From Paenibacillus sinopodophylli (GTDB taxonomy: Bacteria; Bacillota; Bacilli; Paenibacillales; Paenibacillaceae): a stretch of 64,000 nucleotides of DNA. This document shows, piece after piece, positions 18,407 to 26,600 of this stretch. Every line of letters begins with the position of its first letter. Positions within the stretch are counted from its first letter, which is position 1. The notes beneath the pieces were generated by a model that ran no database searches, was not told the origin of the DNA, and saw nothing but the letters and a program-made list of their open reading frames with translations. Location: assembly GCF_005930355.1 (NCBI RefSeq), contig NZ_VDBO01000001.1, positions 2,540,107 through 2,604,106 of the forward strand, written 5' to 3'. The translations under genes and the position numbers were made by a program.

Positions 18407-19267
18407 TTACAGGAGCCCCACCTCTTTAGCTCGTTTCGCGCCGATCAAAAGTTTCTTAAACCCTGAATCGCGATACTTTTCTATTGCTGAGTTATTGTGA
18501 AGCTCCAGAACACGTTGTGCAATGCCTTCGGGTGTTACTTCCTTATCTTCTGCATACCCCATTTGATAAATCACTGGTGCCATCATCATAACTTTAGATT
18601 TAGCTGGTACTCCCCATCTTGGATCTGCAAACTTTGACTTTAGATCCTGAATGCGTTCAGCGAATGCGTAAGCAATGGTTCTATCAGCTGCTTGTGAGCT
18701 ATTGTAGGTTATCCGTTCCTCGTACTGCTCTAGTGTCATGGTATCCGCGATGGCAAGCTCAGCATATAACCTACCCCACGGAAATGCGAGTCCTGGGCAA
18801 AATGGTTTTCCCTTCGAATCAATCTGATAATGCCCCAACACTTGATGTGAGTTTAGTGGTATTCTGACGCCATATTCAGCTTCCACGGCTGTCTGAATGT
18901 GCTTGTGTATCCAACAAGTAGCAAGAAACTGTTCCCCCGTTAGATTGCCATCGAGACCGTTACCTGCGTACCCTTCATGTTCGATGGATACTCCGTACTT
19001 ATTGGGATCGCCGCCAATCTGCTTGATTATTGGAGCTGTAGGAAGTTGTATCTTGCCCTGAGTCCAAGCTGATTTATTGATAGGCACATATTGAACAATA
19101 GTTCCGTCACGACCTACACCAAAGTGTGACGACGCTTTGTTATTCTTGTTAGCGAACGTATTGTACATCGATCCCATTGAGCCTACGGATATATGATTCA
19201 CAATTATGATTGGCTTCTGACCATTACGTTCGTTAAAGCTCGGTACTAGCTTTTCGATGATCTCCAT
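18407..19267 (-). CDS. Endolysin, N-acetylmuramoyl-L-alanine amidase (Amidase_2)
   Basis: A 286-aa protein. The N-terminal 165 residues form an Amidase_2 (T7 lysozyme-like) zinc amidase with H25 in IIVNHISVG, H146 in HQVLGHYQID and C157 in KPFCPG as likely metal ligands. It would cut the peptide from the glycan in peptidoglycan at the end of infection. The C-terminal 110 residues probably bind the wall, but no known repeat is recognised. It has no signal peptide and relies on the holin encoded next to it. Confidence 0.92.
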   Translation of the reverse strand: MEIIEKLVPSFNERNGQKPIIIVNHISVGSMGSMYNTFANKNNKASSHFGVGRDGTIVQYVPINKSAWTQGKIQLPTAPIIKQIGGDPNKYGVSIEHEGYAGNGLDGNLTGEQFLATCWIHKHIQTAVEAEYGVRIPLNSHQVLGHYQIDSKGKPFCPGLAFPWGRLYAELAIADTMTLEQYEERITYNSSQAADRTIAYAFAERIQDLKSKFADPRWGVPAKSKVMMMAPVIYQMGYAEDKEVTPEGIAQRVLELHNNSAIEKYRDSGFKKLLIGAKRAKEVGLL

Positions 19268-19276
19268 AACATCCTC

Positions 19277-19483
19277 CTAGTGGTAATATCCGTCCACTTC
19301 TTCTTGTTGTGGCTTTTCATTCTTAGGTTTGATGAAGATACCTATTACCATGATGAGCAACAGTATCAAGTCAGCAGCTCCGTTAAGTGTATCGTCCGGA
19401 ATCTCATAACCAAACGTACTTTTAATGAAGGAAGCGATTGCGGCCAGTAGCGGAAATAGAATTCCTTTGTTAATGTTGGACAT
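19277..19483 (-). CDS. Holin (internal start within a longer frame)
   Basis: A 68-aa protein, MSNINKGILFPLLAAIASFI onwards, with two hydrophobic segments (about 8-30 and 36-54) and a charged tail (KPKNEKPQQEEVDGYYH), the usual layout of a small phage holin. A very good ribosome site (GGAGG, 6 bases before the ATG) shows it is translated on its own. The same frame is open upstream to 19843, so a longer form may also be made. Next gene is the amidase. Confidence 0.8.
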   Translation of the reverse strand: MSNINKGILFPLLAAIASFIKSTFGYEIPDDTLNGAADLILLLIMVIGIFIKPKNEKPQQEEVDGYYH

Positions 19484-19843
19484 TTTGAACCTCCAATAAA
19501 TGATGAATTGTTTTACAACGCGGACAAGAGATAACGCCTCCGAGAGCGGCAAAGACAACCTGCTTCTTTTCGATACTGTATCCTCTGAACTTTGCTGTGA
19601 CGTAGGGGCAGTCCATGTAATTCCTTCTTTCTGCAGCAGGAGCTCAAGCTTTTCCTCGATCCTTTGCTGGTTTTGGATGTACTGTTTAAACTCCGATTTA
19701 TCGTCAACGTGAAATAGCCGCTTAACCTGTGACGTTATCAAGTTGCGGCCGAATCGATCGATTATAAAGACAATAGCTGCTAGAAATATGTAATCTAACG
19801 GCTTGTTTCGGTTTGTGATAAGCCAGTCGATAAATTCGAACAT
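19277..19843 (-). CDS. Membrane and coiled-coil protein continuing in frame into the holin
   Basis: A 188-aa frame. Residues 1-120 comprise an N-terminal transmembrane segment (DYIFLAAIVFIIDRFG) and a charged helical region (KQYIQNQQRIEEKLELLLQK), resembling small XhlA/BhlA-type lysis accessory proteins. No stop separates it from the holin, which starts at residue 121. Residues 85-120 coincide with another frame that reads as a small zinc-finger protein. Either a natural fusion or loss of a stop codon by a small indel. The ribosome site AAGGAA is moderate. Confidence 0.6.
   Translation of the reverse strand: MFEFIDWLITNRNKPLDYIFLAAIVFIIDRFGRNLITSQVKRLFHVDDKSEFKQYIQNQQRIEEKLELLLQKEGITWTAPTSQQSSEDTVSKRSRLSLPLSEALSLVRVVKQFIIYWRFKMSNINKGILFPLLAAIASFIKSTFGYEIPDDTLNGAADLILLLIMVIGIFIKPKNEKPQQEEVDGYYH
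19470..19616 (-). CDS. Com-like small zinc-finger protein, overlapping the holin frame
   Basis: A 48-aa frame in another phase (MDCPYVTAKFRGYSIEKKQ to LLEVQNVQH). It contains VISCPRCKTIHHLLE, which resembles the CPRC zinc motif of the phage Mu Com translational regulator, and an earlier cysteine in MDCPY that may complete a degenerate knuckle. GAAGGA lies five bases before the ATG. The stop overlaps the holin start region by 14 bases. Small Com-like proteins are common next to phage lysis genes. Short, so confidence is moderate. Confidence 0.55.
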   Translation of the reverse strand: MDCPYVTAKFRGYSIEKKQVVFAALGGVISCPRCKTIHHLLEVQNVQH

Positions 19844-19974
19844 ACAGCATCTTCCTTATATAACAGCTTGTCCTTCGCCTCTTGACCGCATAATAAAAGG
19901 ACGATGCGCAAAGTATCATCGTCCACTGGGGAGTTTAGGTATTCATCTTCATGGAACTCGACTGGTGGGTCCAT
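19795..19974 (-). CDS. Small acidic protein at the head of the lysis cassette
   Basis: A 59-aa frame (MDPPVEFHEDEYLNSPVDDD onwards) with AGGAGG five bases before the ATG. It overlaps the next gene start (19843) by 49 bases. No family recognised. The first 40 residues read as plausible protein; the last 15 (STGLSQTETSR) coincide with the strongly coding frame of the neighbour and may be shadow. Confidence 0.5.
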   Translation of the reverse strand: MDPPVEFHEDEYLNSPVDDDTLRIVLLLCGQEAKDKLLYKEDAVCSNLSTGLSQTETSR

Positions 19975-19992
19975 AGCTTCCTCCTGAACACA

Positions 19993-20027
19993 AAAAGAGC
20001 CATAGGGTGCTTCCCCATGACTCTTTC
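19993..20027 (-). terminator. Terminator after the DUF4065 gene pair
   Basis: On the minus strand AAAGAGTCATGGGG pairs imperfectly with CCCTATGGCTCTTT, followed by TTGTG. It separates the toxin-antitoxin pair from the lysis cassette. Confidence 0.65.
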
Positions 20028-20090
20028 GACCGGTGCTTCCGGATTCGTGATAATTGTATCAATAATATCCAATATTGTAAATACTTTGAG

Positions 20091-20693
20091 TTAATTAAAC
20101 CATGAACCCATCCACTCACTCATGCAAATTGTATTACTACGATTATCATTAAATGTTCGTTGTTCAACGATTTCTTTGCTTACTCCCTGATGTTCACTAG
20201 GGATAACCAAATGAAACGGATCAATGAGCACAATCCTAAATAAAGCTTTTAATTTACCATCATCTTGAGTGACTAGATCCGCCACACTGAACACCCTTAC
20301 CATTGTCCGAGTTCCAAGGGTGTTTTGAAGATTAGTTTTAAAAACTCCTAGTTGCGGATCAGCTACCAAATTAACGTAGAGTGCCAAACATTGATCGATT
20401 TTAGTGTTCCTATTTACAATATCTGCGTGTGATGTAATAACTGAAGGATTATCCGCAAGCTCTTGTATACGTATTTTTATCTCTTGATCTGTTCGATTAG
20501 ATACGTAATTAGTAAACTTGATGTCCTGATTAATCTTTGATTTTTTAACATCTTCATTGTAATAATAAACCTCTGAAGCGATATCGGTCTCATCACCTAA
20601 AAAACCATTCGTTTTAAAGTGATTTGTTGCAACCCTGACTAACGGCGGTGTTAACGTTTTCTCGAAAAGTCGGTTTTTTTTTATCTTAGACAT
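20091..20693 (-). CDS. Unrecognised 200-aa protein coupled to a Panacea antitoxin, candidate toxin
   Basis: Starts MSKIKKNRLFEKTLTPPLVR. The start overlaps the stop of the DUF4065 gene (ATGTCTAA), so the two are made together. The open frame extends upstream to 20795, but that part overlaps the DUF4065 gene. No signal peptide or transmembrane helix. A mixed alpha/beta core includes LYVNLVADPQLGVFKTNLQ and LFRIVLIDPFHLVIP. I recognise no family. In known DUF4065 loci the coupled neighbour is usually the toxin, so this is the toxin candidate by position only. Confidence 0.7.
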   Translation of the reverse strand: MSKIKKNRLFEKTLTPPLVRVATNHFKTNGFLGDETDIASEVYYYNEDVKKSKINQDIKFTNYVSNRTDQEIKIRIQELADNPSVITSHADIVNRNTKIDQCLALYVNLVADPQLGVFKTNLQNTLGTRTMVRVFSVADLVTQDDGKLKALFRIVLIDPFHLVIPSEHQGVSKEIVEQRTFNDNRSNTICMSEWMGSWFN

Positions 20694-21192
20694 ACTTCTC
20701 GATATATTCTTGAATGATTGCTTCTTTATCCATCTCTGTCGATTGCTCAACAGCATAAGCTCGCTGCCAAGCATCGTCGCGGTGACTTCGATCAACGAGT
20801 TTAAAATCAGTTACTCCATCAATCTGTTCGAACATCTCATTAATAAATTCCTTTACCTCGTCATTCACTGAGACTTCATCAATCGCAGCTTTAATTTTAT
20901 CTTTATCTTCATATTCTCCATCGCGTTGAGCAAAATAAACTTCAGGAATTACTGGACCATACTTCCAGGCTTGAATTTCCGCATCAAATAAGTAACGAGT
21001 AGTAGCGCCTGAGCTTCCTTCAAATACGCCTTCTTCCTCCTTGTTACGGTATACCGCCCCATGAAAGGCAAATAAGAAATAAAGACTTTTTTGAAGTTTT
21101 AGTGGTGAAATATTGGGTTTAAGGGAATAAAGATATCTTGCTATGGTGTTAACATCAAATAATGCTTCTGTTGTTTGATGTGTTGTCATCAT
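20686..21192 (-). CDS. Panacea-domain (DUF4065, SocA-like) antitoxin
   Basis: A 168-aa protein starting MMTTHQTTEALFDVNTIARY. KLQKSLYFLFAFHGAVY and LFDAEIQAWKYGPVIPEVYF are hallmark Panacea/DUF4065 motifs. Members act as antitoxins for very different toxins, and Caulobacter SocA works as a proteolytic adaptor. GAGG lies four bases before the first ATG; a longer upstream frame has no support. It is a host-independent module in the prophage, placed between the type I toxin and the lysis genes. Confidence 0.85.
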   Translation of the reverse strand: MMTTHQTTEALFDVNTIARYLYSLKPNISPLKLQKSLYFLFAFHGAVYRNKEEEGVFEGSSGATTRYLFDAEIQAWKYGPVIPEVYFAQRDGEYEDKDKIKAAIDEVSVNDEVKEFINEMFEQIDGVTDFKLVDRSHRDDAWQRAYAVEQSTEMDKEAIIQEYIEKYV

Positions 21193-21207
21193 ATAACCTC
21201 TTCTCTC

Positions 21208-21222
21208 TGTTCGACGAGAACA
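21208..21222. promoter_or_regulatory. Inverted repeat before the Panacea gene, probable operator
   Basis: TGTTC and GAACA flank GACGA. ATGCGAACA then occurs twice (within 21225-21244), giving three GAACA elements at about 11-base steps. It lies between the start of the DUF4065 gene and its presumed promoter, so autoregulation is plausible. The rest of 21245-21450 shows no gene. Confidence 0.5.
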
Positions 21223-21453
21223 AATGCGAACAAAAATGCGAACAGTTTTGTCTTTATTATGGCACATAGTATGATATTTGTATACATTCATGCCCAAATG
21301 TACACATTTTTCATCCAATTTGTTTACAAAATAAAGAGATAAATAGCCTGTTCAAAAGTAGGTTAATATGAGCTGAAGAAGGAACTAATTCAAGTATTGT
21401 TCTTCGTATTGTATTTTAAAGATTCCAAGATCATATTTTATTGATCCAAAAAG

Positions 21454-21481
21454 TTACAAACCTACAAACGAGTTGTATAAT
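21454..21481 (+). promoter_or_regulatory. Promoter of the type I toxin
   Basis: TTACAA (21454-21459) and TATAAT (21476-21481) are 16 bases apart, with TTG directly before the -10. The facing antisense promoter has the same two hexamers and the same spacing. Confidence 0.65.
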
Positions 21482-21538
21482 ATAACAAGTACATAAGCTG
21501 CTTGGTCGTCCTGCTCCTGATTAAGGGGGTGGTGACGA

Positions 21539-21628
21539 ATGAAGATGAAAGATGTTCTCACGCTGCTATTTGCCGCTGGAACGTTCCTTTTAGTCCTTCT
21601 GTCGTTTATAGCCACTTATTTGCGTTAA
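21539..21628 (+). CDS. Small holin-like type I toxin
   Basis: A 29-aa hydrophobic peptide, MKMKDVLTLLFAAGTFLLVL then LSFIATYLR. The pattern of a short polar N-terminus, KDVLTLxF, GTFLLxLL and a single membrane helix matches the putative holin-like toxins (Hol_Tox, relatives of TxpA/BsrG-type peptides). AAGGGGGTGG precedes the ATG. A stable hairpin (GAAGGGACC with GGGTCCCTTC) sits in the 3' untranslated part. It would depolarise the membrane when not silenced by the antisense RNA. Confidence 0.72.
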   Translation: MKMKDVLTLLFAAGTFLLVLLSFIATYLR

Positions 21629-21639
21629 ACGCAGGTTGT

Positions 21640-21773
21640 AGGTAGATACGACGAAGGGACCCTCTCGGTTAGCCGCCATTGGGTCCCTTCAAATTCATTC
21701 GGTTGGAGGGGATAACCCTCGCAGTCTGTACCAAGAGCGTAGATGCTAGTAACATCTGCGTTCTTTCTTATTG
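21640..21773 (-). ncRNA. Candidate antisense antitoxin RNA of the type I module
   Basis: A minus-strand promoter, TTACAA (complement of 21802-21807), 16-base spacer and TATAAT (complement of 21780-21785), would start RNA near 21773 and run into the 3' end of the toxin message. The convergent layout matches TxpA/RatA-type systems. The 3' end of the RNA is not determined; 21640 marks the far side of the shared hairpin. Confidence 0.55.
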
Positions 21774-21774
21774 T
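21737..21774 (+). terminator. Terminator of the toxin message
   Basis: AGCGTAGATG pairs with CATCTGCGTT around CTAGTAA, followed by CTTTCTTATT. It lies about 110 bases after the toxin stop, giving a message with a long structured 3' end. Confidence 0.65.
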
Positions 21775-21889
21775 AAACAATTATACAACAGTTGATTCTT
21801 GTTGTAATCAAATTTGTTGACAAAAGAGAATGATTTTGTGGCTTTTGACTATAATCATCAACTCCCTTCAAATTAGTAACTTTAAATAA

Positions 21890-21914
21890 AAAGAAACCTC
21901 ATAATTGAGGTTTC
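21890..21914. terminator. Bidirectional terminator hairpin
   Basis: GAAACCTC and GAGGTTTC pair around ATAATT. AAAAA on the left side gives a T run for minus-strand transcripts arriving from the 83/88-aa gene pair. Between 21775 and 21890 nothing else is seen apart from the antisense promoter. Confidence 0.7.
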
Positions 21915-21954
21915 ACAGCTGCAGTTGAACTTTATCCATGTATTCGGACACTGA

Positions 21955-22107
21955 TTAGAGCTCCTGCTTATGTTCAAGATAGGTCGACGAAGGGATTTGA
22001 AATTCAGGGTTCGTCGAACTGTCATGAAATTTCCGATTGTTCAACTGGTCATCAATTTGATGATTAGTTTCACTCACCTGAGTTTGAAGGTCAGTCGGTT
22101 CACTCAA
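21955..22107 (-). CDS. Small hypothetical protein (tentative)
   Basis: A 50-aa frame with a TTG start, reading LSEPTDLQTQVSETNHQIDD and ending EHKQEL. It is hydrophilic and follows the 88-aa gene by 17 bases, before a terminator. The ribosome site is weak (GAAG), so translation is uncertain. No family recognised. Confidence 0.35.
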   Translation of the reverse strand: MSEPTDLQTQVSETNHQIDDQLNNRKFHDSSTNPEFQIPSSTYLEHKQEL

Positions 22108-22124
22108 CAGCAGTTACTTCTACA

Positions 22125-22391
22125 CTACACCGATACTTCAGCTATATTGAATGTTCTTTGTTCTTGTAATCCATTGATATAAGCTTGACGCTGGCTTAAG
22201 TCAAGAAGATTGTTCATGTGACTTTCAATTTCCAGCATATCGCCATGATGCATATTCGGCAAAGCCGCAAACAATTTATTAAAATATGAATAGAAACCGT
22301 CAGATGCCTCTTTTATCTCTGTTCTTTCCTCAATTTCTACTAATACTTGATGAACCTTTTCCTCGAATACTTTGTCGCGAACAACGGTCAT
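22125..22391 (-). CDS. Hypothetical 88-aa helical protein
   Basis: MTVVRDKVFEEKVHQVLVEI onwards, mostly helical and acidic. The start overlaps the stop of the 83-aa gene (ATGA), so the two are coupled. Both begin with a similar VHxVxxxI pattern and may be distant paralogues. They lie downstream of the Cro-like gene at 22805, behind a terminator. Function unknown. Confidence 0.65.
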   Translation of the reverse strand: MTVVRDKVFEEKVHQVLVEIEERTEIKEASDGFYSYFNKLFAALPNMHHGDMLEIESHMNNLLDLSQRQAYINGLQEQRTFNIAEVSV

Positions 22392-22639
22392 ATCGACACC
22401 CCCGAAAAGGCATCTTCGATCGTTTTATTTAAAAAGGAAACAAAACCGTCAAGCAAAATTTCCTTTTCAGGAGAGGCTTTTTTTATAATTCGCTCCGCTA
22501 AATCCTGCAAACCTTGCTCGTAAATACCAAGCAATTGTTCCGTTGCATCACGATCCGAAACAATTCCATCTTTAATATCAGTACAAACATCGTGAACTTT
22601 ATAAAAAACTGAGTTTGGATCGTTGTAATTAATTTTCAT
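22388..22639 (-). CDS. Hypothetical 83-aa helical protein
   Basis: MKINYNDPNSVFYKVHDVCT onwards. A soluble, acidic helical protein with a C-terminal FLNKTIEDAFSG. AGGAATTGAG precedes the ATG. First gene of a two- or three-gene unit running to the terminator at 21890. No known family. Confidence 0.65.
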   Translation of the reverse strand: MKINYNDPNSVFYKVHDVCTDIKDGIVSDRDATEQLLGIYEQGLQDLAERIIKKASPEKEILLDGFVSFLNKTIEDAFSGVSI

Positions 22640-22755
22640 CTCAATTCCTCCGTTTGTTGGAGGATATTCCCATGGAAGTATATAGTTTTGTCATCAAGAA
22701 TGTTTACAGAAAGGTACACTCTGGATATACTAAGAACAGGAGATATCCTCATTTA

Positions 22756-22803
22756 TTTTTGAAAGCGCCCTTCTACCGCCAAGTATCGGGGGCGTTTTCT
22801 TTC
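22756..22803 (-). terminator. Terminator of the Cro-like gene at 22805
   Basis: On the minus strand GAAAACGCCC pairs with GGGCGCTTTC across a 19-base loop, followed by AAAAATAAA. The stem is strong but the T tract is absent, so it may be an attenuator. 22640-22755 holds no gene. Confidence 0.5.
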
Positions 22804-22804
22804 G

Positions 22805-22999
22805 TTAAACAGCTTCAAAAATTTCGTCAAAACTTTTGCATTCAAAAATTTTATAAATTTGAGTAAGTGTTCTTTTACTTACGAATGTTCCCTGTGTCTC
22901 AATGTGTTTAATTGTATCAAGCGATACACCTAATTCCATTGCAGTAACTGGTTGAGTCCAACCTTTTCTCTTACGAAGTTGCTTTAATTTAATTACCAA
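22805..22999 (-). CDS. XRE-family HTH regulator (Cro-like)
   Basis: A 64-aa protein made only of a helix-turn-helix domain: LRKRKGWTQPVTAMELGVSL then DTIKHIETQG. TTG start with GGGGTGAGG upstream. It diverges from a 117-aa XRE protein across an 89-base operator region, which is the classic cro/cI arrangement, and forms the left-most of three such switches in this prophage. Confidence 0.85.
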   Translation of the reverse strand: MVIKLKQLRKRKGWTQPVTAMELGVSLDTIKHIETQGTFVSKRTLTQIYKIFECKSFDEIFEAV

Positions 23000-23012
23000 G
23001 TCCTCACCCCTT

Positions 23013-23050
23013 TAGTTTATTCTAACTGTACTTTTTCATGATAGTTTATT
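23013..23050. promoter_or_regulatory. Operator repeats of the left XRE switch
   Basis: TAGTTTATT occurs at 23013-23021 and 23042-23050 in the divergent intergenic region. Both promoters must lie here. Binding by either XRE protein is inferred. Confidence 0.5.
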
Positions 23051-23088
23051 TTTAATATACCGTCAATGATATTTTTAGGAGTGTTATC

Positions 23089-23442
23089 ATGAGTTTAGGT
23101 CAAAGGATACGTGAACAACGAAGAAAATTAGGATTAACTCAGCCACAATTAGCTGAAACTATAGGCATGTCTTTAAATACAATTAAGCAATTAGAGATCG
23201 GCCGTGTTAAACCTAGTATTGATACATTAGAGAAACTATCTAATTTGTTTGGTGTTACCTCTGATTATTTATTAGGAAGAAAATCGAACTATATTAATAT
23301 TGAAATTCAAGATGAATATATAAAACTCGTAATGAGAGAAATTGGAAAAAGATATAGCGTGGATATCGAAAATGATTCAGAAATTAAAGAAGCTATACTA
23401 GCTTCAATTGAAAGTTGGATAAACAACAATAAAGACACCTAG
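23089..23442 (+). CDS. XRE-family repressor
   Basis: A 117-aa protein. Residues 1-65 are a canonical HTH (IREQRRKLGLTQPQLAETIG then MSLNTIKQLEIGRVKPS) followed by FGVTSDYLLGRK. A short C-terminal helical part probably dimerises. There is no LexA-type peptidase domain, so induction would not be by RecA-driven self-cleavage. AGGAGTG precedes the ATG. It ends in a hairpin that recurs at 55456. Confidence 0.88.
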   Translation: MSLGQRIREQRRKLGLTQPQLAETIGMSLNTIKQLEIGRVKPSIDTLEKLSNLFGVTSDYLLGRKSNYINIEIQDEYIKLVMREIGKRYSVDIENDSEIKEAILASIESWINNNKDT

Positions 23443-23460
23443 CGATTAGGTGTCTTCTTT
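23431..23460 (+). terminator. Terminator of the left repressor, duplicated at 55456
   Basis: AAGACACCTA and TAGGTGTCTT pair around GCGAT, followed by CTTTG. The 26 bases from AAAGACACC to TGTCTT are exactly the reverse complement of the hairpin at 55456-55486. Confidence 0.85.
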
Positions 23461-23462
23461 GT

Positions 23463-23696
23463 TCATCGTATATCCCATTCACTTTCTTCGGGATCAATAT
23501 ATGGTGGAAAACTGCCATCCAACACTGATTCTATCAACCCCCACAACCCCAAAACACATACAAAAGTAGATGTTAATAACGCGAATAGTGCAATCAGTAA
23601 TATTACATATCCGCCTATCCGCCTACCTATAGGAAAGCTATTTATATCAATTACCAACCTCTTAATATCACTCAGTGCTGATATTAAAACTTTCAC
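23463..23696 (-). CDS. Small membrane protein after the ejection-type protein
   Basis: A 77-aa protein with one long hydrophobic region (about 26-58, GGYVILLIALFALLTSTFVC) and an acidic tail (IDPEESEWDIR). It starts two bases after the stop of the 1737-aa gene and is the last gene of the virion operon. It could be an additional lysis or membrane protein. No family recognised. Confidence 0.6.
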   Translation of the reverse strand: MKVLISALSDIKRLVIDINSFPIGRRIGGYVILLIALFALLTSTFVCVLGLWGLIESVLDGSFPPYIDPEESEWDIR

Positions 23697-23697
23697 A

Positions 23698-26600
23698 CTA
23701 TCCCCCCAATACTCTTATTCCCAGTTCTCTTTTTATTATATTACGATGCTTTGCCTCCGTTTTCTTATAAATTTCACGAACTTTATCCGCTTTCGCATTA
23801 TCTGACAGATTATTTGGTATGCTAACTATCTTTTTGGTAATTTCGTTTCCTAAATCCTCTTGATATCTAGCGTACCGATCAGGAGGAATGGATAGTGTCA
23901 CGCTCTCGTTTTTGCTATTCTTACCACTAACTGTTTTCTCTGGTGCGCTAGGCGCGAGTTTTTCATCTCCCGTGCTGTCAATTAATTGCGAAACTATTGC
24001 TGCAGCTTCGTTGTATGGAGCCACTTCTGATTTAAAAGGGTTAAGATATTGCCCGGTTATTCCAGGTGCGTTCATCTTTGTTTGTCCAAGTGTCGTCTTA
24101 TTTGGCGGCAATGATTGAGATAGTCCCGGCGTACGAGATTGAAAATAAGCTTTTGTGTCCTCCAATATTCCGTTATTGTAGCTTGTCTTACGTTGAATCG
24201 GGTCTTGTCGCCTAGCTTCTTGCGCCAATGCACTTGGACTAAAGCTTTTCAGAAATGATGTAGCAACCCTTTCAAATATACCAATAGCTTTTTCTCCAGT
24301 TGTACCACCGTATTGCGGCTGGAATACATCTTGCACACCTCTAAGAGTAGACATTCCTAGAAATGAACCAGCCGCATCAGATAAAGTACCTCCCACTTGG
24401 TTATCTAGTGGTTCGTCTTTTCTTTCATTAAATGCAGCGCCTGCAGCTAATGGAAATGCTAGTGGCTGTAGTCTATTATAATCGAACTGTTTGTCTCCCT
24501 CTTGATACTTAGCGGCTTTTGCGGATGCTTCATGACCTTTACCTTCTAACATTGACTTTAAATATCGACCCATAGCAGATGTGTTAAAGCGGTACTTTCC
24601 TTCTCCAATTTGTTCTTTTAAAGCGTCTACGTTTTTATTTCCGCTATCATTAGCTCCAGTTATGATTCCCATACTACTTAATGCATAGCCCAGCGCAGAC
24701 AACCCTGTTCCAGTTAACCCAAGCGATAATGTTCGTATAGCTTCACGCCGTGATGCATCTGACTTGCTCGTTAATTGGAATAGACCTTTTATTATCCCTC
24801 CAGGAGTTAGTGTCACAGCAGTTGAGGCAATATTCACGGGAGTTCTAACGAAAGGCAATACTGCTCCAATTGCAGGCTTTAAATACTTTGCTTTCCCGGG
24901 CATATTCGCTAAGAAATTAGCAGTGCTTCCCCCGAATGTATCCGATCGTTGAAATGTTGTATTTTTGCCAATCCGGTCAGCTTGTAAAATGGCTTCTGGA
25001 GGCGGATCATTAACGAACTTTTTAATGTGTTCATCAATGTTCGATTTACCTTTAATTCCTTTATTCTTAGCGTCTAGAAAGGCCATTTTACGCATCTCAG
25101 AGATTTGTACCGCTTTATATGCGCCATAGTCTGCGCCTTTTGCTACAGCACCCAGCGAGCGCTCTGCTAAGCTTAGTGGATTATACAAACTTTTGTATGT
25201 TAGTCCTCTTATTTCATTAGGTCCGGCTATTCCAGCGGGGTTAACGCCATTAAATCCAGCTTTACCTCCAACTTTTGCATATTTCATCCATCGGGATATA
25301 AATGCTAATGGATTTGTTCCATAAAGCGTTGTTGTTCGCGGCTGCTTCAGCAACTTACTCATAGGGATATCAATCATCGTACCAAATACGTCAGCGATTG
25401 TTCCTGTTGTCGCCATTATCGGACCCGATATTGCGTTAACCGCCTGTGTCGAGCTATTTAATAGCATTGCGATATACCGTAATGCTTGAATCTTATCCCA
25501 AAGAGACGACTTCTCGTAGCTATTTAGGATTTTTTGCATTGCCATGTCTGCATTAACTGCTTCGTCGCCTGACAATTCATTAACTCTCTTGGCTAATTCG
25601 CGTAATTTTTGAATATCCGTTTCACTGACAAGGTTTTCTTTAATGTATTTTTCGACAATTTTTTCTTGTAATGTCGTTGGTTTAGCAGGAGGGCGTGTCT
25701 TCTCCAAAACATCATGCGCTATATCGATAAGTGCTTTGCTGTCTAGTGGCTCTAGTGTTATTGGAGATTCTCCGTCTTTAGATAATTTGGTAACTTGTCT
25801 GAGTAAGTTCGAAACTTCTCTGTTAGCTTTATCCGCCGGAACAGATCCGCTTTCTACGTCAGCTATCTTTTTTGCCAAAGATTTAACTGATTGAAGATAC
25901 TTCTGTTCCGAAGTCATTAAGGGGCTATTTTTTTTATTTTCCATGATCTCTGCTATTTCTTCTGAATAATCCCGCAGCTTTTGAATATCTTCAGGGTTTA
26001 GGTTCCCTTGTTTTGAATCAGAAATTACCTTGCGAACATGCGTAGCCATTTCTGCTACTATGGCCTTTTCTTTTTGCGATTCACCCGATAAGTTTCGTAA
26101 AACCCTGTTTGCCTGATTAATTTTTCCTTCGCTTATACTGCGAGATGTTCCAGTAACCAGTTTTTGAGCCTTTTCAAATACTTGTGCAGCAACGGGACGT
26201 ATTTCTTCACCAAATAGCTTGACCATGTCCTCCGCGTAAGTAGCTGCTTTAATAGTCCCTTTTACTAATTGCGATGCCACAACAATAGAATGATCTTTCC
26301 ATTCGTCAAACGGTAATGAATTCAGCCGACTTTTACGAGCTGCAATTCTAGCCAACGCAGCCTGCTCAGCATCATCAAAATAAGAAATAATCTTTTCACG
26401 CTTTTTAACGTCTTTCAGCTCATCGGGGAGAACGTCCTTCATTTCCTTAGGTGTCTTTGTGTACTTATTCGCTCTTTCTAACATGTTACCCAGTGTTTTT
26501 AGTTCGTCAGGTGATACAGTTTCGCCCTTTTCTAAGCGATTCAAAATTTCGTCAAACCGATTGGCTCTTACCCCTGCTCCCGTGTTATCTTGCACAACTG

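Noticed and set aside
18399..18417. GGCTCC/GGAGCC hairpin as terminator of the amidase gene
   Set aside because: It contains the stop codon in its loop and lacks a T tract. The neighbouring hairpin at 18361-18393 with a T7 tail is the better terminator.
20694..20795. N-terminal extension of the 200-aa toxin candidate
   Set aside because: It lies wholly inside the DUF4065 gene and is explained as a shadow. The ATG at 20693 overlaps the upstream stop.
21970..22182. 70-aa plus-strand frame
   Set aside because: No ribosome site, and it overlaps the minus-strand genes and a terminator. Composition is not protein-like.
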